Source: Novosphingobium sp. (GTDB taxonomy: Bacteria > Pseudomonadota > Alphaproteobacteria > Sphingomonadales > Sphingomonadaceae). Taken from it: a stretch of 64,000 nucleotides of DNA. Position numbers and translations under genes: made by a program. Where the stretch lies: NCBI GenBank assembly GCA_024236175.1, contig JACKKY010000007.1:1-64000 (forward strand), in the 5' to 3' direction. The notes under the pieces are model-generated. The model saw only the letters and a list, made by a program, of their open reading frames with translations, was not told where the DNA came from and ran no database searches. Positions 51,745 through 60,590 of the stretch are shown here, in pieces. Numbering within the stretch: position 1 is the first letter of the stretch; every line of letters starts with the position of its first letter.

Positions 51745-53253
51745 TCACGCCCTTGGCGGCTGCCTCCTGTAGCTCAGCGCTTCGGCAACGTGAATCCTGC
51801 CCACCGTTTCCGCTCCTGCCAGGTCGGCGATTGTCCGCGCGACGCGGAGCATGCGGGTGTAGGCGCGCGCGGAAAGGCGCATGGCGTCGGCGGCCTGCAT
51901 GAGCAGCTTGCGGCCCGCCTCGTCGGGCGTGGCATGGGCTTCGAGTGCGTCGCCGTCGAGTTCGGCGTTGGTGCGCATCGCGGTCCCTTCCAGTCGCTTC
52001 GTCTGGATGTCGCGCGCCGTCCTTACCCGTGCCGCCACTTGCGCCGAGCCCTCGGCGGGCGGTGGCAGGGCCAGGTCCGCAGCGCTCACCGGATCCACTT
52101 CGACGTGGAGGTCGATGCGGTCGAGCAGCGGGCCGGAGACTTTCGACTGGTAGTCTGCTGCACAGCGCGGCGCGCGGCTGCAACCCAGCGCCGGATCGCC
52201 CAAATGGCCGCAGCGGCACGGATTCATCGCGGCGACGAGCTGGACGCGGGCCGGAAAGGTGACATGGGCGTTGGCGCGCGCGACGCTGACTTCGCCTGTC
52301 TCCAGCGGCTGGCGCAGCGAATCGAGCACGGCGCGCTGGAATTCGGGCAGCTCGTCGAGGAACAGCACGCCGAGATGGGCCATGCTGACTTCGCCCGGCC
52401 GCACTTTCAGCCCGCCGCCGGTGAGCGCCGCCATCGATGCCGAATGATGCGGCGTGCGGAACGGGCGCATGCGGCTGATCCGCCCGCCTTCCAGCGTTCC
52501 GGCGACCGAGGCGACCATCGAGACTTCCAGCGCTTCGGCGGGCGTCAGCTCCGGCAGGATGCCGGGCAGGCAACTCGCCAGCAGGCTCTTGCCCGCGCCG
52601 GGCGGTCCGATCATCAGCAGGTTGTGCCCGCCCGCCGCGGCGATCTCGAGCGCGCGCTTGGCGGTTTCCTGCCCTTTGACCCGGGCGAGGTCCGGGCCGT
52701 GGTCCGGCGGCTCGGCCTCGCCCGGGTCGGGCAAGGGCAGCACTTGCGTGCCCTTGAGGTGATTCAGCAGGCTGACGAGATCCGGGGCGGCGATCACCGG
52801 CACGCCGCTGGCCCAGCGCGCTTCGGAGCCTTGCGCGGCCGGGCAGATCAGGCCCTTTTCCTCGGCGCTGGCATGCAGCGCGGCGAGCAGCACGCCGGGC
52901 GAAGGGACGATCCGCCCGTCCAGCGCCAGTTCGCCGACCGCGATGTAGTCGGCCAGCAGTTCCGCATCGGTCACGCCCATGGCGGCGAGCAGGGCCAGTG
53001 CGATCGGCAGGTCGTAATGCGAGCCTTCCTTGGGCAGGTCGGCGGGCGAGAGGTTGATGGTGATGCGCTTGGGCGGCAGCGACAGGCCCATGGCGGCAAG
53101 CGCGGCCTGCACCCGGTCGCGGCTTTCGCCGACGGCCTTGTCGGGCAGGCCGACGAGGTGGAAGCCGGGCATGCCCGGCGCCACCTGGCACTGCACCTCA
53201 ACGGCGCGCGCCTCCAGCCCGAGGTAGGCGACTGTCGAAACGAGCGCGACCAC
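51745..53253 (-). CDS. comM: ComM/YifB-family ATPase (magnesium chelatase-like)
   Basis: The 502-residue protein has a Lon-protease-like N-terminal domain, then the AAA+ domain with Walker A GPPGAGKS, LFLDELPEF for Walker B, and the zinc-like CRCGHLGDPALGCSRAPRC insert. In Vibrio and Haemophilus ComM is a branch-migration helicase that helps take up DNA. I start at the GTG at 53253 (GGGG upstream), just before VSTVAYLGLEARAVEVQ; a frame to 53292 adds a tail without homology. No other competence genes lie in the window. Confidence 0.92.
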   Translation of the reverse strand: MVALVSTVAYLGLEARAVEVQCQVAPGMPGFHLVGLPDKAVGESRDRVQAALAAMGLSLPPKRITINLSPADLPKEGSHYDLPIALALLAAMGVTDAELLADYIAVGELALDGRIVPSPGVLLAALHASAEEKGLICPAAQGSEARWASGVPVIAAPDLVSLLNHLKGTQVLPLPDPGEAEPPDHGPDLARVKGQETAKRALEIAAAGGHNLLMIGPPGAGKSLLASCLPGILPELTPAEALEVSMVASVAGTLEGGRISRMRPFRTPHHSASMAALTGGGLKVRPGEVSMAHLGVLFLDELPEFQRAVLDSLRQPLETGEVSVARANAHVTFPARVQLVAAMNPCRCGHLGDPALGCSRAPRCAADYQSKVSGPLLDRIDLHVEVDPVSAADLALPPPAEGSAQVAARVRTARDIQTKRLEGTAMRTNAELDGDALEAHATPDEAGRKLLMQAADAMRLSARAYTRMLRVARTIADLAGAETVGRIHVAEALSYRRQPPRA

Positions 53254-53499
53254 TGCGACCCCTGTATTTTCCCGAGGGCCGTGATGGCCCACGCCTGCGC
53301 GCGTGTCGAGGGGGTGGGTCGGGAATGGAGCAATGAGCGGCTATCATTGCTCCCTTGGAAATGCGAAGCTTTGGGGAGAGGCTGATGACAGATGTGGATA
53401 TCGGGTCGCGATATCGGCGAGTCTTCATCGGGGAAAATCGAAGATGAGGGACCGGCTCACGTTGAGCCGGGTGGGACAATCTCGTCGGAGGGTATCGCC

Positions 53500-54378
53500 A
53501 TGACCGAAATGAATGCGGCTGACCAGGCCAATACGCCAATGCCGGCTCTGGCTAGCGGTTTCGACGGTTTCCGTTTCTTTCTGGACAACAATGTAACTTA
53601 CGGAATCGGGGGTACCGGCACGATCTTCGGAACAGGTGGAGGGGCCAGAGTCCATGTCCGGGATGTTGCCGGCACCATCGTATTTGACCCCTCGTTCAAC
53701 TCCGGAGGTCATTATATCGGGCTGCCGGGTGAAACCGAGGACTGGCAAGTCCAGCGTCACGGTTCGACGGCAAGGTTCAGCGACGGCGATACGCTTGTGC
53801 AGATACCCGTTGGAACGACCGGCTCCGGTATCGGATTCGGAGGCGTTGTCGGAGTTCTTCGGTACGAAGTCGACACCGATAGCGTGAAGATTGATGATCA
53901 GGTTGTCGGGCCTGAGTTCGAGCCGGTGATGCCGCTTTTCAACGATACATTCTGGGGCAATGACATTATCGATTTGTCCGTTGGCGGGCGGCTGTTCCTC
54001 TCACCCGGCGGAGAGGTAACGGTGAGCGGGTACCTGTCGATCTTTGGCACGGCCGAAAGCGAACACATCCTTCTGGATGGCGGGCGGGTGGTTCTGGATC
54101 CCTCGTTCAATCGCGGTGGCGACATTCTGACCCTGGGCCTTCCACACTACGAATTCAGCGCCGTGGTCGAAGGCTCGAGGGTCAAGCTGACCGGGCCCGG
54201 ATATGACATAAGCATTCCCGTCGGCACCGCAGGCATGGAGGTCGAGTTTTCCAACGATAGTCGGACATTGCGTTACGACAGCGACATCGGCCGGGTGTTT
54301 ATCGGAGATCAGATAATACTGGGAGAGGGGGAAGATGGGCCTGTCCCGGCGGCGAGCTCATTGAGCGTATTCGGTTAG
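53500..54378 (+). CDS. Protein with two tandem ~137-residue repeats, unknown function
   Basis: The 292-residue protein is a tandem duplication: FDPSFN at 62-67 and LDPSFN at 199-204 start homologous blocks that run to IDDQVVG and IGDQIIL with IPVGT near 102 and 239. The repeat is rich in Gly, Asp and beta-type residues, like those of large secreted or RTX-like surface proteins. There is no signal peptide, so if exported it would use a type I route, but no secretion genes are near. A good GGAGG lies 8 nt before the ATG. Lower GC than comM next to it. Confidence 0.78.
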   Translation: MTEMNAADQANTPMPALASGFDGFRFFLDNNVTYGIGGTGTIFGTGGGARVHVRDVAGTIVFDPSFNSGGHYIGLPGETEDWQVQRHGSTARFSDGDTLVQIPVGTTGSGIGFGGVVGVLRYEVDTDSVKIDDQVVGPEFEPVMPLFNDTFWGNDIIDLSVGGRLFLSPGGEVTVSGYLSIFGTAESEHILLDGGRVVLDPSFNRGGDILTLGLPHYEFSAVVEGSRVKLTGPGYDISIPVGTAGMEVEFSNDSRTLRYDSDIGRVFIGDQIILGEGEDGPVPAASSLSVFG

Positions 54379-54430
54379 CCGGTCCCGGTCCCTCCCGCAT
54401 CCCGCATCCATTGCTTCCGCAGCCCGTTTA

Positions 54431-55312
54431 TCAGAGCGCCAGCGGCTCGATCTGTTTGAGCTGTTCCACCGACGGTCCGAACAGGGTCTCCACCTTGCCC
54501 GCAGGGTCGTCGCCCACGGCGGAGGCCATGACCGTGGCGGTGCCGACTGCGGCATAGGCCTCGCCGGCGCGCAGCACGTCGTCGACCGTCCAGCTTTCGT
54601 CGGCGCTGAGCAGGGCGGTGACTTCGATCTCGCCGATGTCCCGGCCCACCGCGTCGCAGTGTCTTCTGAGGACGTCGATCTTGTGGGCCACGTCATCGGG
54701 GCTGCCGAAGAAGTTGCAGGCGTCCGCATATTGCGCGACCAGCCGCAGCGTCTTCTTCTCGCCGCCCCCGCCGATCATGATCCTCGGGCGGGGCGAAGAC
54801 ACGGGCGCGGGTGAACACAGCGTCTCGGCAAGCTGGTAATGCTTGCCATGGAACGGACCGTTGTCGTCGCTCCACATCTGCAGGCAGATCTGCAGCGCTT
54901 CCTCTAGCCGCTCGAAACGTTCGGCAAGCGGCGGGAAGGGAACTCCAAGGCCCTTGTGCTCGCGCTCGTACCACGCCGCGCCGATGCCCAGTTCGGCACG
55001 CCCGCCCGACAGCACGTCGAGCGTCGTCATCGTCTTGGCGAGCAAGCCGGGATGGCGATAGGTAACGCCGGTGACCAGCACGCGCATGCGCAGGCTCTGC
55101 GTGACTCCGGCCACGAAACCGAGCGCGGTATAGCATTCCAGCATCGGGTCTTCGCCCGGCGCCATCATGTCCATCTGGAAGAAGTGGTCCATGACGGAGA
55201 GGGTGCGGATGCCGACGTCTTCCGCCGTGCGGGCGAGCTCTGCCACGCCCCGAGCGATGCCGGAGGGGCCTCCAGCCCAGTCGAATCGGGTGACGTGAAG
55301 ATCCAGGTGCAT
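54431..55312 (-). CDS. LLM class (F420/FMN) oxidoreductase
   Basis: The 293-residue protein is a second luciferase-like TIM barrel: TAEDVGIRTLSVMDHFFQM, RMRVLVTGVTYRHPGLLAKTMTTLDVLSGGRAELGIGAAWYEREH and the GGGGEKKTLRLVAQYADACN region. The glycine-rich loop suits the phosphate of F420 or FMN. GGAGGG lies 9 nt before the ATG at 55312. It is a single gene, converging on the repeat protein. Confidence 0.9.
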   Translation of the reverse strand: MHLDLHVTRFDWAGGPSGIARGVAELARTAEDVGIRTLSVMDHFFQMDMMAPGEDPMLECYTALGFVAGVTQSLRMRVLVTGVTYRHPGLLAKTMTTLDVLSGGRAELGIGAAWYEREHKGLGVPFPPLAERFERLEEALQICLQMWSDDNGPFHGKHYQLAETLCSPAPVSSPRPRIMIGGGGEKKTLRLVAQYADACNFFGSPDDVAHKIDVLRRHCDAVGRDIGEIEVTALLSADESWTVDDVLRAGEAYAAVGTATVMASAVGDDPAGKVETLFGPSVEQLKQIEPLAL

Positions 55313-55495
55313 GTCCGGCAACCCTCCATTTCTTTCGCATGCGGCGTCCTTGATATGTCTGGCCGCACGGCAGTTCCCCGGCATGATCGGGCAAACGCGC
55401 GGTCAAGGCAAACACGCTCTTAACCCTCGCGCGCAGCCTCCTGTTAATCCTTGCCGTCAGCATTGGGGTAAAGGGTTGGCGCGCACCCTTGCGGC

Positions 55496-56251
55496 ATGCG
55501 TTCGCTTGCCGTTTTTATCTTTTCGGTCCTTGCCTTTGCCGCGAGCCCCCTGGCGGCACAGGAGATCGTTTATGAGACTGTCGTGCTGGAGGAGGCGGCC
55601 TGGCTCGACGGCGGCAGCGAACGTTACCTTTCGACGCAACCGGCCGTGGTGCCCCAGGCGGATGTCCCTGATGCAATCGCCGAATACGGCCCGTTCCGCG
55701 TGTTCGACGAGGGGCGTGCGGCGCTTGTCGACGTTACGGATTCGCGTTCACCCGGAGCGTTCCGGGCGATGCTGCGCGATTTTCCCGGCATCGCGGTCAT
55801 CGAAATGATCGATTGCCCCGGCACCGACGACGATCGCGCCAATCTTCAGCTCGGCCGGATGATCCGCGCCCGCGGAATGGTGACCTATGTGCCGGCGGGC
55901 GGTTCGGTTCGCTCCGGTGCGGTCGAGCTGTTCCTGGCCGGATCGCACCGGATCATCGACGACGGCGCCGAATTCGCGGTCCATGCGTGGATCGATGAGG
56001 ACGGGCGTCAGGCGCAGGATTACGCGCCGGATGCTCCGGAAAACCGCAAGTACCTGGCCTATTATCGCGACATGGGCATGGGCGAGGGGCAGGCACTGGC
56101 ATTCTATGCGATGACCAATTCCGCGCCTTTCGAGCAGGCGCTGTGGCTCGATGCCGCGGAAATGCGGGGCTGGCTGGACACCGGCGAGCCCGGCGAAGTG
56201 CAAAAGCAGCCACTGCTCGCGAATCTTGACTTGAGCATCCCGCTCCACTAA
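55496..56251 (+). CDS. Secreted ClpP-like serine hydrolase
   Basis: The 251-residue protein has a cleavable signal peptide (SLAVFIFSVLAFAASPLAAQ) and, at residues 135-165, GGSVRSGAVELFLAGSHR followed by FAVHAW: the Ser140 and His164 are spaced as in ClpP and ClpP-like peptidases. The Asp of the triad is not certain. It would act in the periplasm. It is the gene just before the terminator that precedes rpmH. Some databases would call it an alpha/beta hydrolase. Confidence 0.65.
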   Translation: MRSLAVFIFSVLAFAASPLAAQEIVYETVVLEEAAWLDGGSERYLSTQPAVVPQADVPDAIAEYGPFRVFDEGRAALVDVTDSRSPGAFRAMLRDFPGIAVIEMIDCPGTDDDRANLQLGRMIRARGMVTYVPAGGSVRSGAVELFLAGSHRIIDDGAEFAVHAWIDEDGRQAQDYAPDAPENRKYLAYYRDMGMGEGQALAFYAMTNSAPFEQALWLDAAEMRGWLDTGEPGEVQKQPLLANLDLSIPLH

Positions 56252-56270
56252 CGGCCCTTGCTTGCAATGC

Positions 56271-56296
56271 GGTCGCCCTTGCAGGCGGCCCTTTTT
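56271..56296 (+). terminator. Rho-independent terminator before rpmH
   Basis: GGTCGCC (56271-56277) and GGCGGCC (56284-56290) form a 7-bp stem with one G-U pair and a 6-nt loop, followed by CTTTTTG. It would end the transcript of the ClpP-like gene and insulate the rpmH operon. Confidence 0.7.
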
Positions 56297-56350
56297 GTTC
56301 GTGCCCGCAAGGGTGCCCGGTATTCAGACGATCGAGTATAGAGGTTTGCG

Positions 56351-56485
56351 ATGAAGCGCACTTTCCAGCCCAGCAATCTCGTGCGCAAGCGGCGTCACGG
56401 CTTCCGCGCCCGCAAGGCCACTGTCGGCGGCCGCAAGGTGCTTGCCGCCCGTCGCGCCCGCGGCCGCAAGAAGCTGTCGGCCTGA
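56351..56485 (+). CDS. rpmH: 50S ribosomal protein L34
   Basis: The 44-residue basic protein is unmistakable: MKRTFQPSNLVRKRRHGFRA and KKLSA at the end. It heads the rpmH-rnpA-yidD-yidC-engB cluster. A TATAGAGG sits just before the ATG and could contain the promoter's -10 and a weak ribosome site. The stop overlaps the possible upstream start of rnpA. Confidence 0.97.
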   Translation: MKRTFQPSNLVRKRRHGFRARKATVGGRKVLAARRARGRKKLSA

Positions 56486-56523
56486 GCGAGGCCGCAAGCC
56501 CGCCTTCCAACGATTCGGCGCGG

Positions 56524-56883
56524 TTGAAGGTTCTCACCCGCCGTTCCGATTTTCTCGCCGCCAACCGGGGCCTGCGGATCGCGCGCCCCGGCTTCGTGCT
56601 GCTCACGCGCGCCAACGGCGGCGCCGGCAAGCGCTACGGCATCACCGTCACCAAGCGGATCGGCAATGCGGTGGTCCGCAACCGGATGAAGCGGCGCTTT
56701 CGCGAACTGCTGCGCGAACTCTTGCCCGAATACGGGCTTGCCGATACCGACCACGTGCTGATCGGCCGAGAAGGCGGGATAGAGCGCGATTTCGGTCGCC
56801 TGCGCGAGGAACTGGTGGTCGCGCTCGATCGTGCGAAGGCCGGCAAGGGCGACAAACCCCGCAAGCCGAGGGGGAAACGATGA
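56524..56883 (+). CDS. rnpA: Ribonuclease P protein component
   Basis: The 119-residue basic protein binds the RNase P RNA and helps it cut the 5' leader of tRNA precursors. The key block TKRIGNAVVRNRMKRRFRELLRE is intact, and LTRRSDFLAANRG is the usual start. I use the TTG at 56524; the frame is open to a CTG at 56482 that overlaps the end of rpmH, so a longer, coupled form is possible. Its stop overlaps yidD (ATGA). Confidence 0.93.
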   Translation: MKVLTRRSDFLAANRGLRIARPGFVLLTRANGGAGKRYGITVTKRIGNAVVRNRMKRRFRELLRELLPEYGLADTDHVLIGREGGIERDFGRLREELVVALDRAKAGKGDKPRKPRGKR

Positions 56884-57089
56884 AGCAAGTGCTGATCTGG
56901 ATCGCCCGCGCCTGGCAGCTCGGCCCGTCGCGGATCCTGCCGCCGACCTGCCGCTACATGCCGTCCTGCTCGCAATACGCGATCGAGGCGCTGCAGAAAT
57001 ATGGTGCGATTAAGGGTGGCTGGCTGGCGACGAAGCGTCTATTGCGCTGCCACCCATGGGGCGGGCACGGGTATGACCCGGTGCCGTAG
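56880..57089 (+). CDS. yidD: Membrane protein insertion efficiency factor YidD
   Basis: The 69-residue protein has the family core: PPTCRYMPSCSQYAIEALQKYG, then KGGWLATKRLLRCHPWGGHGYDPVP. It assists YidC in inserting inner-membrane proteins. Its ATG overlaps the stop of rnpA, and yidC follows 49 nt later, the order seen in most bacteria. Confidence 0.95.
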   Translation: MKQVLIWIARAWQLGPSRILPPTCRYMPSCSQYAIEALQKYGAIKGGWLATKRLLRCHPWGGHGYDPVP

Positions 57090-57138
57090 GCACGCGCCGC
57101 CGACGCAGTGATGACGGAAGAAGAACAGGGACGCCTTC

Positions 57139-58920
57139 GTGGATAACCAGCGCAATATCATCCTTGCGGTCGTACTGACCGCCTTGGTGCTTTTCGGCTG
57201 GGATGCCGCGCTGCGCTATCTCTATCCGCAGGCCGAGAAGCCGAAGCCTGAAGCCGGCGCGCCGGCAGCGGTTCCCGAGGAGCCGGGCGGCGCCAAGCCG
57301 ACGCGGGAAGGCGGGCTGACCAGCGCAGCGGACATAGCGCTGGAAAAGAAGGACCTGAAGCAGGTCCTTTCCGCGGGCGGCCGTCTGCCGGTGAAGGCGC
57401 CGGGCCTGTCGGGATCGGTCAACCTGACCGGCGCGATCATCGACGACCTCGTCGTCAACCGCCATCGCCAGGCGGTCGAGAAGGACAGCGGGCCCGCCCG
57501 CCTGTTTTCGCCGGCGGGAACGCCTGCCCAGCATTTCGCCCAGTTCGGCTGGGTCGGCGCGGGGATCGAGCTGCCGGATGCCGAAACGCGCTGGTCGGCG
57601 CCCGACGGCGCCACGCTTACGCCTGACAACCCGGTGGAACTCAGCTGGATCAATCCGACCGGCCAGTCGTTCAGGATCAACCTGTCGATCGACGACGACT
57701 ACATGATCACGGCGAAGCAGACCTTGGCGAACCTGGGCGACGGTTCGGTGGTGGTGCAGCCTTTCGCGCTGATCAACCGCACCGACAAGACCGCGAGCCT
57801 CGACAGTTTCAATGTCCACTCCGGCCCGATCGGCGCGTTCGACGATGCCGTCCAGTACGGCCCGGACTATGACGACCTGCGCGACGAAGGCACTGTCCGC
57901 AACGACGGCAAGACCGGGTGGATCGGTTTCACCGACGTTTACTGGCTGTCGGCCCTGATTCCCGGAAAGGTTTCTGCAGACAGCGATTTCCGGGCGCTTG
58001 GCAGCGGGCTGTACCGCGCAGACCTGCTCTACAAGCCGGTGACGGTGGCCAGGGGCAAGCAGGTGACGACCGAGACCCGACTGTTCGCGGGCGCCAAGGA
58101 AAGCGCCGCGCTCGACCGCTATGAGGACGGCGGCGTGCCCAAGTTCAGCCGGGCGATCGACTGGGGCTGGTTCGAAGTCATCGAGAAGCCGATCCTGTGG
58201 CTGCTCAAGAAGCTGTTCACTCTCGCCGGCAATTTCGGCGTCGCCATCATCCTGCTGACCGTGATCGTCCGCGGCATCATGTTCCCCATCGCCCAGCGCC
58301 AATTCGCGAGCATGGCCGCGATGCGCGCGATCCAGCCGAAGATGAAAGCGCTCCAGGAGCGCTACAAGGACGACAAGCAGAAGCAGCAGCAGGAGATCAT
58401 GGCGCTCTACAAGAAAGAGGGCGTCAATCCGCTGGCCGGCTGCCTGCCGATCTTCCTGCAGATCCCGATCTTCTTCGCGCTTTACAAGGTGTTGATCCTG
58501 GCGATCGAGATGCGCCACCAGCCCTTCGTGCTGTGGATCAAGGACCTGTCCGCTCCCGATCCGCTCCACATCCTCAACCTGTTCGGCCTGCTGCCGTTCA
58601 CGCCGCCCAGCTTCCTGGGCATCGGCGTGCTCGCGGTTCTGCTGGGCGTGACCATGTGGTTCCAGTTCCGCCTCAACCCGGCGCAGATGGACCCGATCCA
58701 GGAGCAGATGTTCAAGATCATGCCCTGGGTGATGATGTTCATCATGGCGCCTTTCGCGGCCGGCCTGCTGCTGTACTGGACGACATCGAACGTGCTGACG
58801 ATTGCCCAGCAGACCTATCTCTATTCTCGGCACCCGCAGCTTAAGGCGCAGGCCGAGAAAGAGGCGGCTGACAAGAAACGGGCTGCGGACCGTGACAAGC
58901 CCGCCAAGAGCGGGAAGTGA
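57139..58920 (+). CDS. yidC: Membrane protein insertase YidC
   Basis: The 593-residue inner-membrane insertase has one N-terminal membrane helix (NIILAVVLTALVLFGWDAALRYLYP), a large periplasmic domain (residues 60-340), and the five-helix insertase core with FPIAQRQFASMAAMRAIQPKMKALQERYKDDKQKQQQEIMALYK and CLPIFLQIPIFFALYKV. The tail is basic and lysine-rich, as expected for ribosome contact. The GTG start overlaps nothing and is preceded by weak AGGGA. Its stop overlaps engB by 4 nt. Confidence 0.97.
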   Translation: MDNQRNIILAVVLTALVLFGWDAALRYLYPQAEKPKPEAGAPAAVPEEPGGAKPTREGGLTSAADIALEKKDLKQVLSAGGRLPVKAPGLSGSVNLTGAIIDDLVVNRHRQAVEKDSGPARLFSPAGTPAQHFAQFGWVGAGIELPDAETRWSAPDGATLTPDNPVELSWINPTGQSFRINLSIDDDYMITAKQTLANLGDGSVVVQPFALINRTDKTASLDSFNVHSGPIGAFDDAVQYGPDYDDLRDEGTVRNDGKTGWIGFTDVYWLSALIPGKVSADSDFRALGSGLYRADLLYKPVTVARGKQVTTETRLFAGAKESAALDRYEDGGVPKFSRAIDWGWFEVIEKPILWLLKKLFTLAGNFGVAIILLTVIVRGIMFPIAQRQFASMAAMRAIQPKMKALQERYKDDKQKQQQEIMALYKKEGVNPLAGCLPIFLQIPIFFALYKVLILAIEMRHQPFVLWIKDLSAPDPLHILNLFGLLPFTPPSFLGIGVLAVLLGVTMWFQFRLNPAQMDPIQEQMFKIMPWVMMFIMAPFAAGLLLYWTTSNVLTIAQQTYLYSRHPQLKAQAEKEAADKKRAADRDKPAKSGK

Positions 58921-59555
58921 CGGACAGCGAGGACTTGGCCGAACGGGCGGGCAAGCTGTTCTCCGGCAGGGTCGAGTTCCTCAAGAGCGCGCCCGCGCTC
59001 AAGTTCCTGCCCGACCCGGTCGTCCCCGAGATCGCGTTTTGCGGCCGGTCCAATGTCGGCAAGTCCTCCCTGCTCAACGCGCTGACCGGGCGAAAGTCGA
59101 TCGCGCGCACTTCGGTGACGCCGGGGCGCACGCAGGAGCTGAACTTCTTCGATGTGGGTGACCCGCTGGTGTTCCGGCTGGTCGACATGCCGGGCTACGG
59201 CTTCGCCAAGGCGCCGGTCAAAGTGGTCGAAAAGTGGAAGAACCTGGTCAGGAGCTATCTGCGCGGGCGGCAGGTGCTCAGGCGCACGCTGGTGCTGATC
59301 GACGCCCGCCACGGCATCAAGCCGGTCGATACCGAGATCATGCGGATGCTCGACGAGGCGGCGGTGGGATATCGCATCGTCCTCACCAAGGCGGACAAGG
59401 TGAAGGAGAGCGAGCTAGCCGGGATGCTCGCGCGCACGGAAGCCGAAACGCGCAAGCATCCCGCGGCTTACCCGCAGATCCTCGTCACCTCATCGGAGAC
59501 CAAGAGGGGGATCGAGGACCTGCGGGCGGCCGTGCTCGCGGACGCGGAAGCGTGA
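58917..59555 (+). CDS. engB: Ribosome biogenesis GTPase EngB (YsxC/YihA)
   Basis: The 212-residue GTPase has G1 GRSNVGKSS, G3 DMPGYG and G4 TKAD with the family's GRKSIARTSVTPGRTQELNFF segment. It helps assemble the 50S subunit. The GTG start overlaps the yidC stop by 4 nt (GTGA), so it is translated by coupling. It is the last gene of this operon; argB, often next in relatives, is not here. Confidence 0.95.
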   Translation: MTDSEDLAERAGKLFSGRVEFLKSAPALKFLPDPVVPEIAFCGRSNVGKSSLLNALTGRKSIARTSVTPGRTQELNFFDVGDPLVFRLVDMPGYGFAKAPVKVVEKWKNLVRSYLRGRQVLRRTLVLIDARHGIKPVDTEIMRMLDEAAVGYRIVLTKADKVKESELAGMLARTEAETRKHPAAYPQILVTSSETKRGIEDLRAAVLADAEA

Positions 59556-59628
59556 GAGAGGTAGCGTCTTCCGGCCCGCATGCCTCCCCGTGCGGTACCT
59601 GACCGCACCCGGAGAAGAATTCGGCCGG

Positions 59629-59787
59629 TCAGTGCAACCCGAACAGGCGCTGCAGCAGGCTCGGTTTCTTGTCCTGGTCCATCGGCAGAATCGGCCCGTA
59701 GGTCAGATAGCGCTGATGCGCGTCGCGATGCGGGCGCGGCATGATCCACTCGTGCGGGCGACTGCTGTGGTATCGATATGCTGACAT
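59629..59787 (-). CDS. Small uncharacterised protein, 52 aa
   Basis: The frame begins MSAYRYHSSRPHEWIMPRPH and has a central RYLTYGPILPMDQD motif, ending in LLQRLFGLH. GAGGAG lies 6 nt before the ATG. No hydrophobic segment is long enough to cross a membrane. The strong ribosome site and a codon pattern like its neighbours support it; no family is recognised. It faces engB. Confidence 0.6.
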   Translation of the reverse strand: MSAYRYHSSRPHEWIMPRPHRDAHQRYLTYGPILPMDQDKKPSLLQRLFGLH

Positions 59788-60039
59788 GATCAACTCCTCG
59801 AAGGCAATTTAATTTCGTGTCCCTGAACCGGGCCTTACTCGCCCTGAACAGTTGCCATTCTCGCGGAGTTGATGATTTCCGGCTGTGTGCCAGCGCACAG
59901 GCGTGATGTGATTTTTGCCACATTGTCGGGCCAGAAACGGTCGGAAAAGCCGGGAGTTCTGCGGTGGTTCACCTCGTGCCCATCCGCCCCCGCCTTCGCG
60001 GGGTTTGCGGCGATTGCAACACGCCGAGTTTGTCGGGCG

Positions 60040-60462
60040 TCAGGGGATCTTGCGGACCGCAAAACCTATCCGCGTCGGGCCCTGCCCGTGCTCGAAAGCG
60101 GCAGCGGCGAATTTCGGACGGGACAGGCGGACCACGACGTCGTTGGAAAAGCCGACCAGTTCGGTGGGCATGCCGATGAAGTTGCGGTCCGCCTTGCCGT
60201 TGCCGTTCGCATCGTAATAGGCCTGCGCGGCGTATCGGCCCGGCGGCACGCCCCGGACGATAACGGTGGTCGTGCCGGCCACGGCCGGCGCCTCGGCCGA
60301 CCACGGGCAATCCTCGCGGGTGAATTTTGTCTCGGGGCAGATGTCGACGTGCACCTTGCCCTTGGCGGCGGCGATCCCGGATACCGCGACGGTGATCGGT
60401 GCGCCGGGCTGGTTGGCGGCGGCGAGGGCAAGGGCGGCAAGGATCGCAGCAAGTGCGCGCAT
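60040..60462 (-). CDS. DUF2141 secreted protein
   Basis: The 140-residue protein has a signal peptide (RALAAILAALALAAANQP) and a beta-rich body with VRGVPPGRYAAQAYYDANGNGKADRNFIGMPTEL, the DUF2141 hallmark. Its function is unknown; the Gly-Asn-Gly-Lys turn suits a calcium or surface-binding role. The 252-bp gap before it on the left (59788-60039) holds only a small CCCGCCTTCGCGGGG palindrome near 59988 and no gene. Confidence 0.82.
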   Translation of the reverse strand: MRALAAILAALALAAANQPGAPITVAVSGIAAAKGKVHVDICPETKFTREDCPWSAEAPAVAGTTTVIVRGVPPGRYAAQAYYDANGNGKADRNFIGMPTELVGFSNDVVVRLSRPKFAAAAFEHGQGPTRIGFAVRKIP

Positions 60463-60590
60463 CGCCTGTATATGCGTGGGCAGGCCGATCCTGTCCAGCG
60501 CGCGGACCTACCCATCCGGCCTGCCCGTTCATCCTCGACTCCTGCTGGCTGAACGGCTAGGCGTCACCTCCGCAAACGGGGGCGCGTTCC

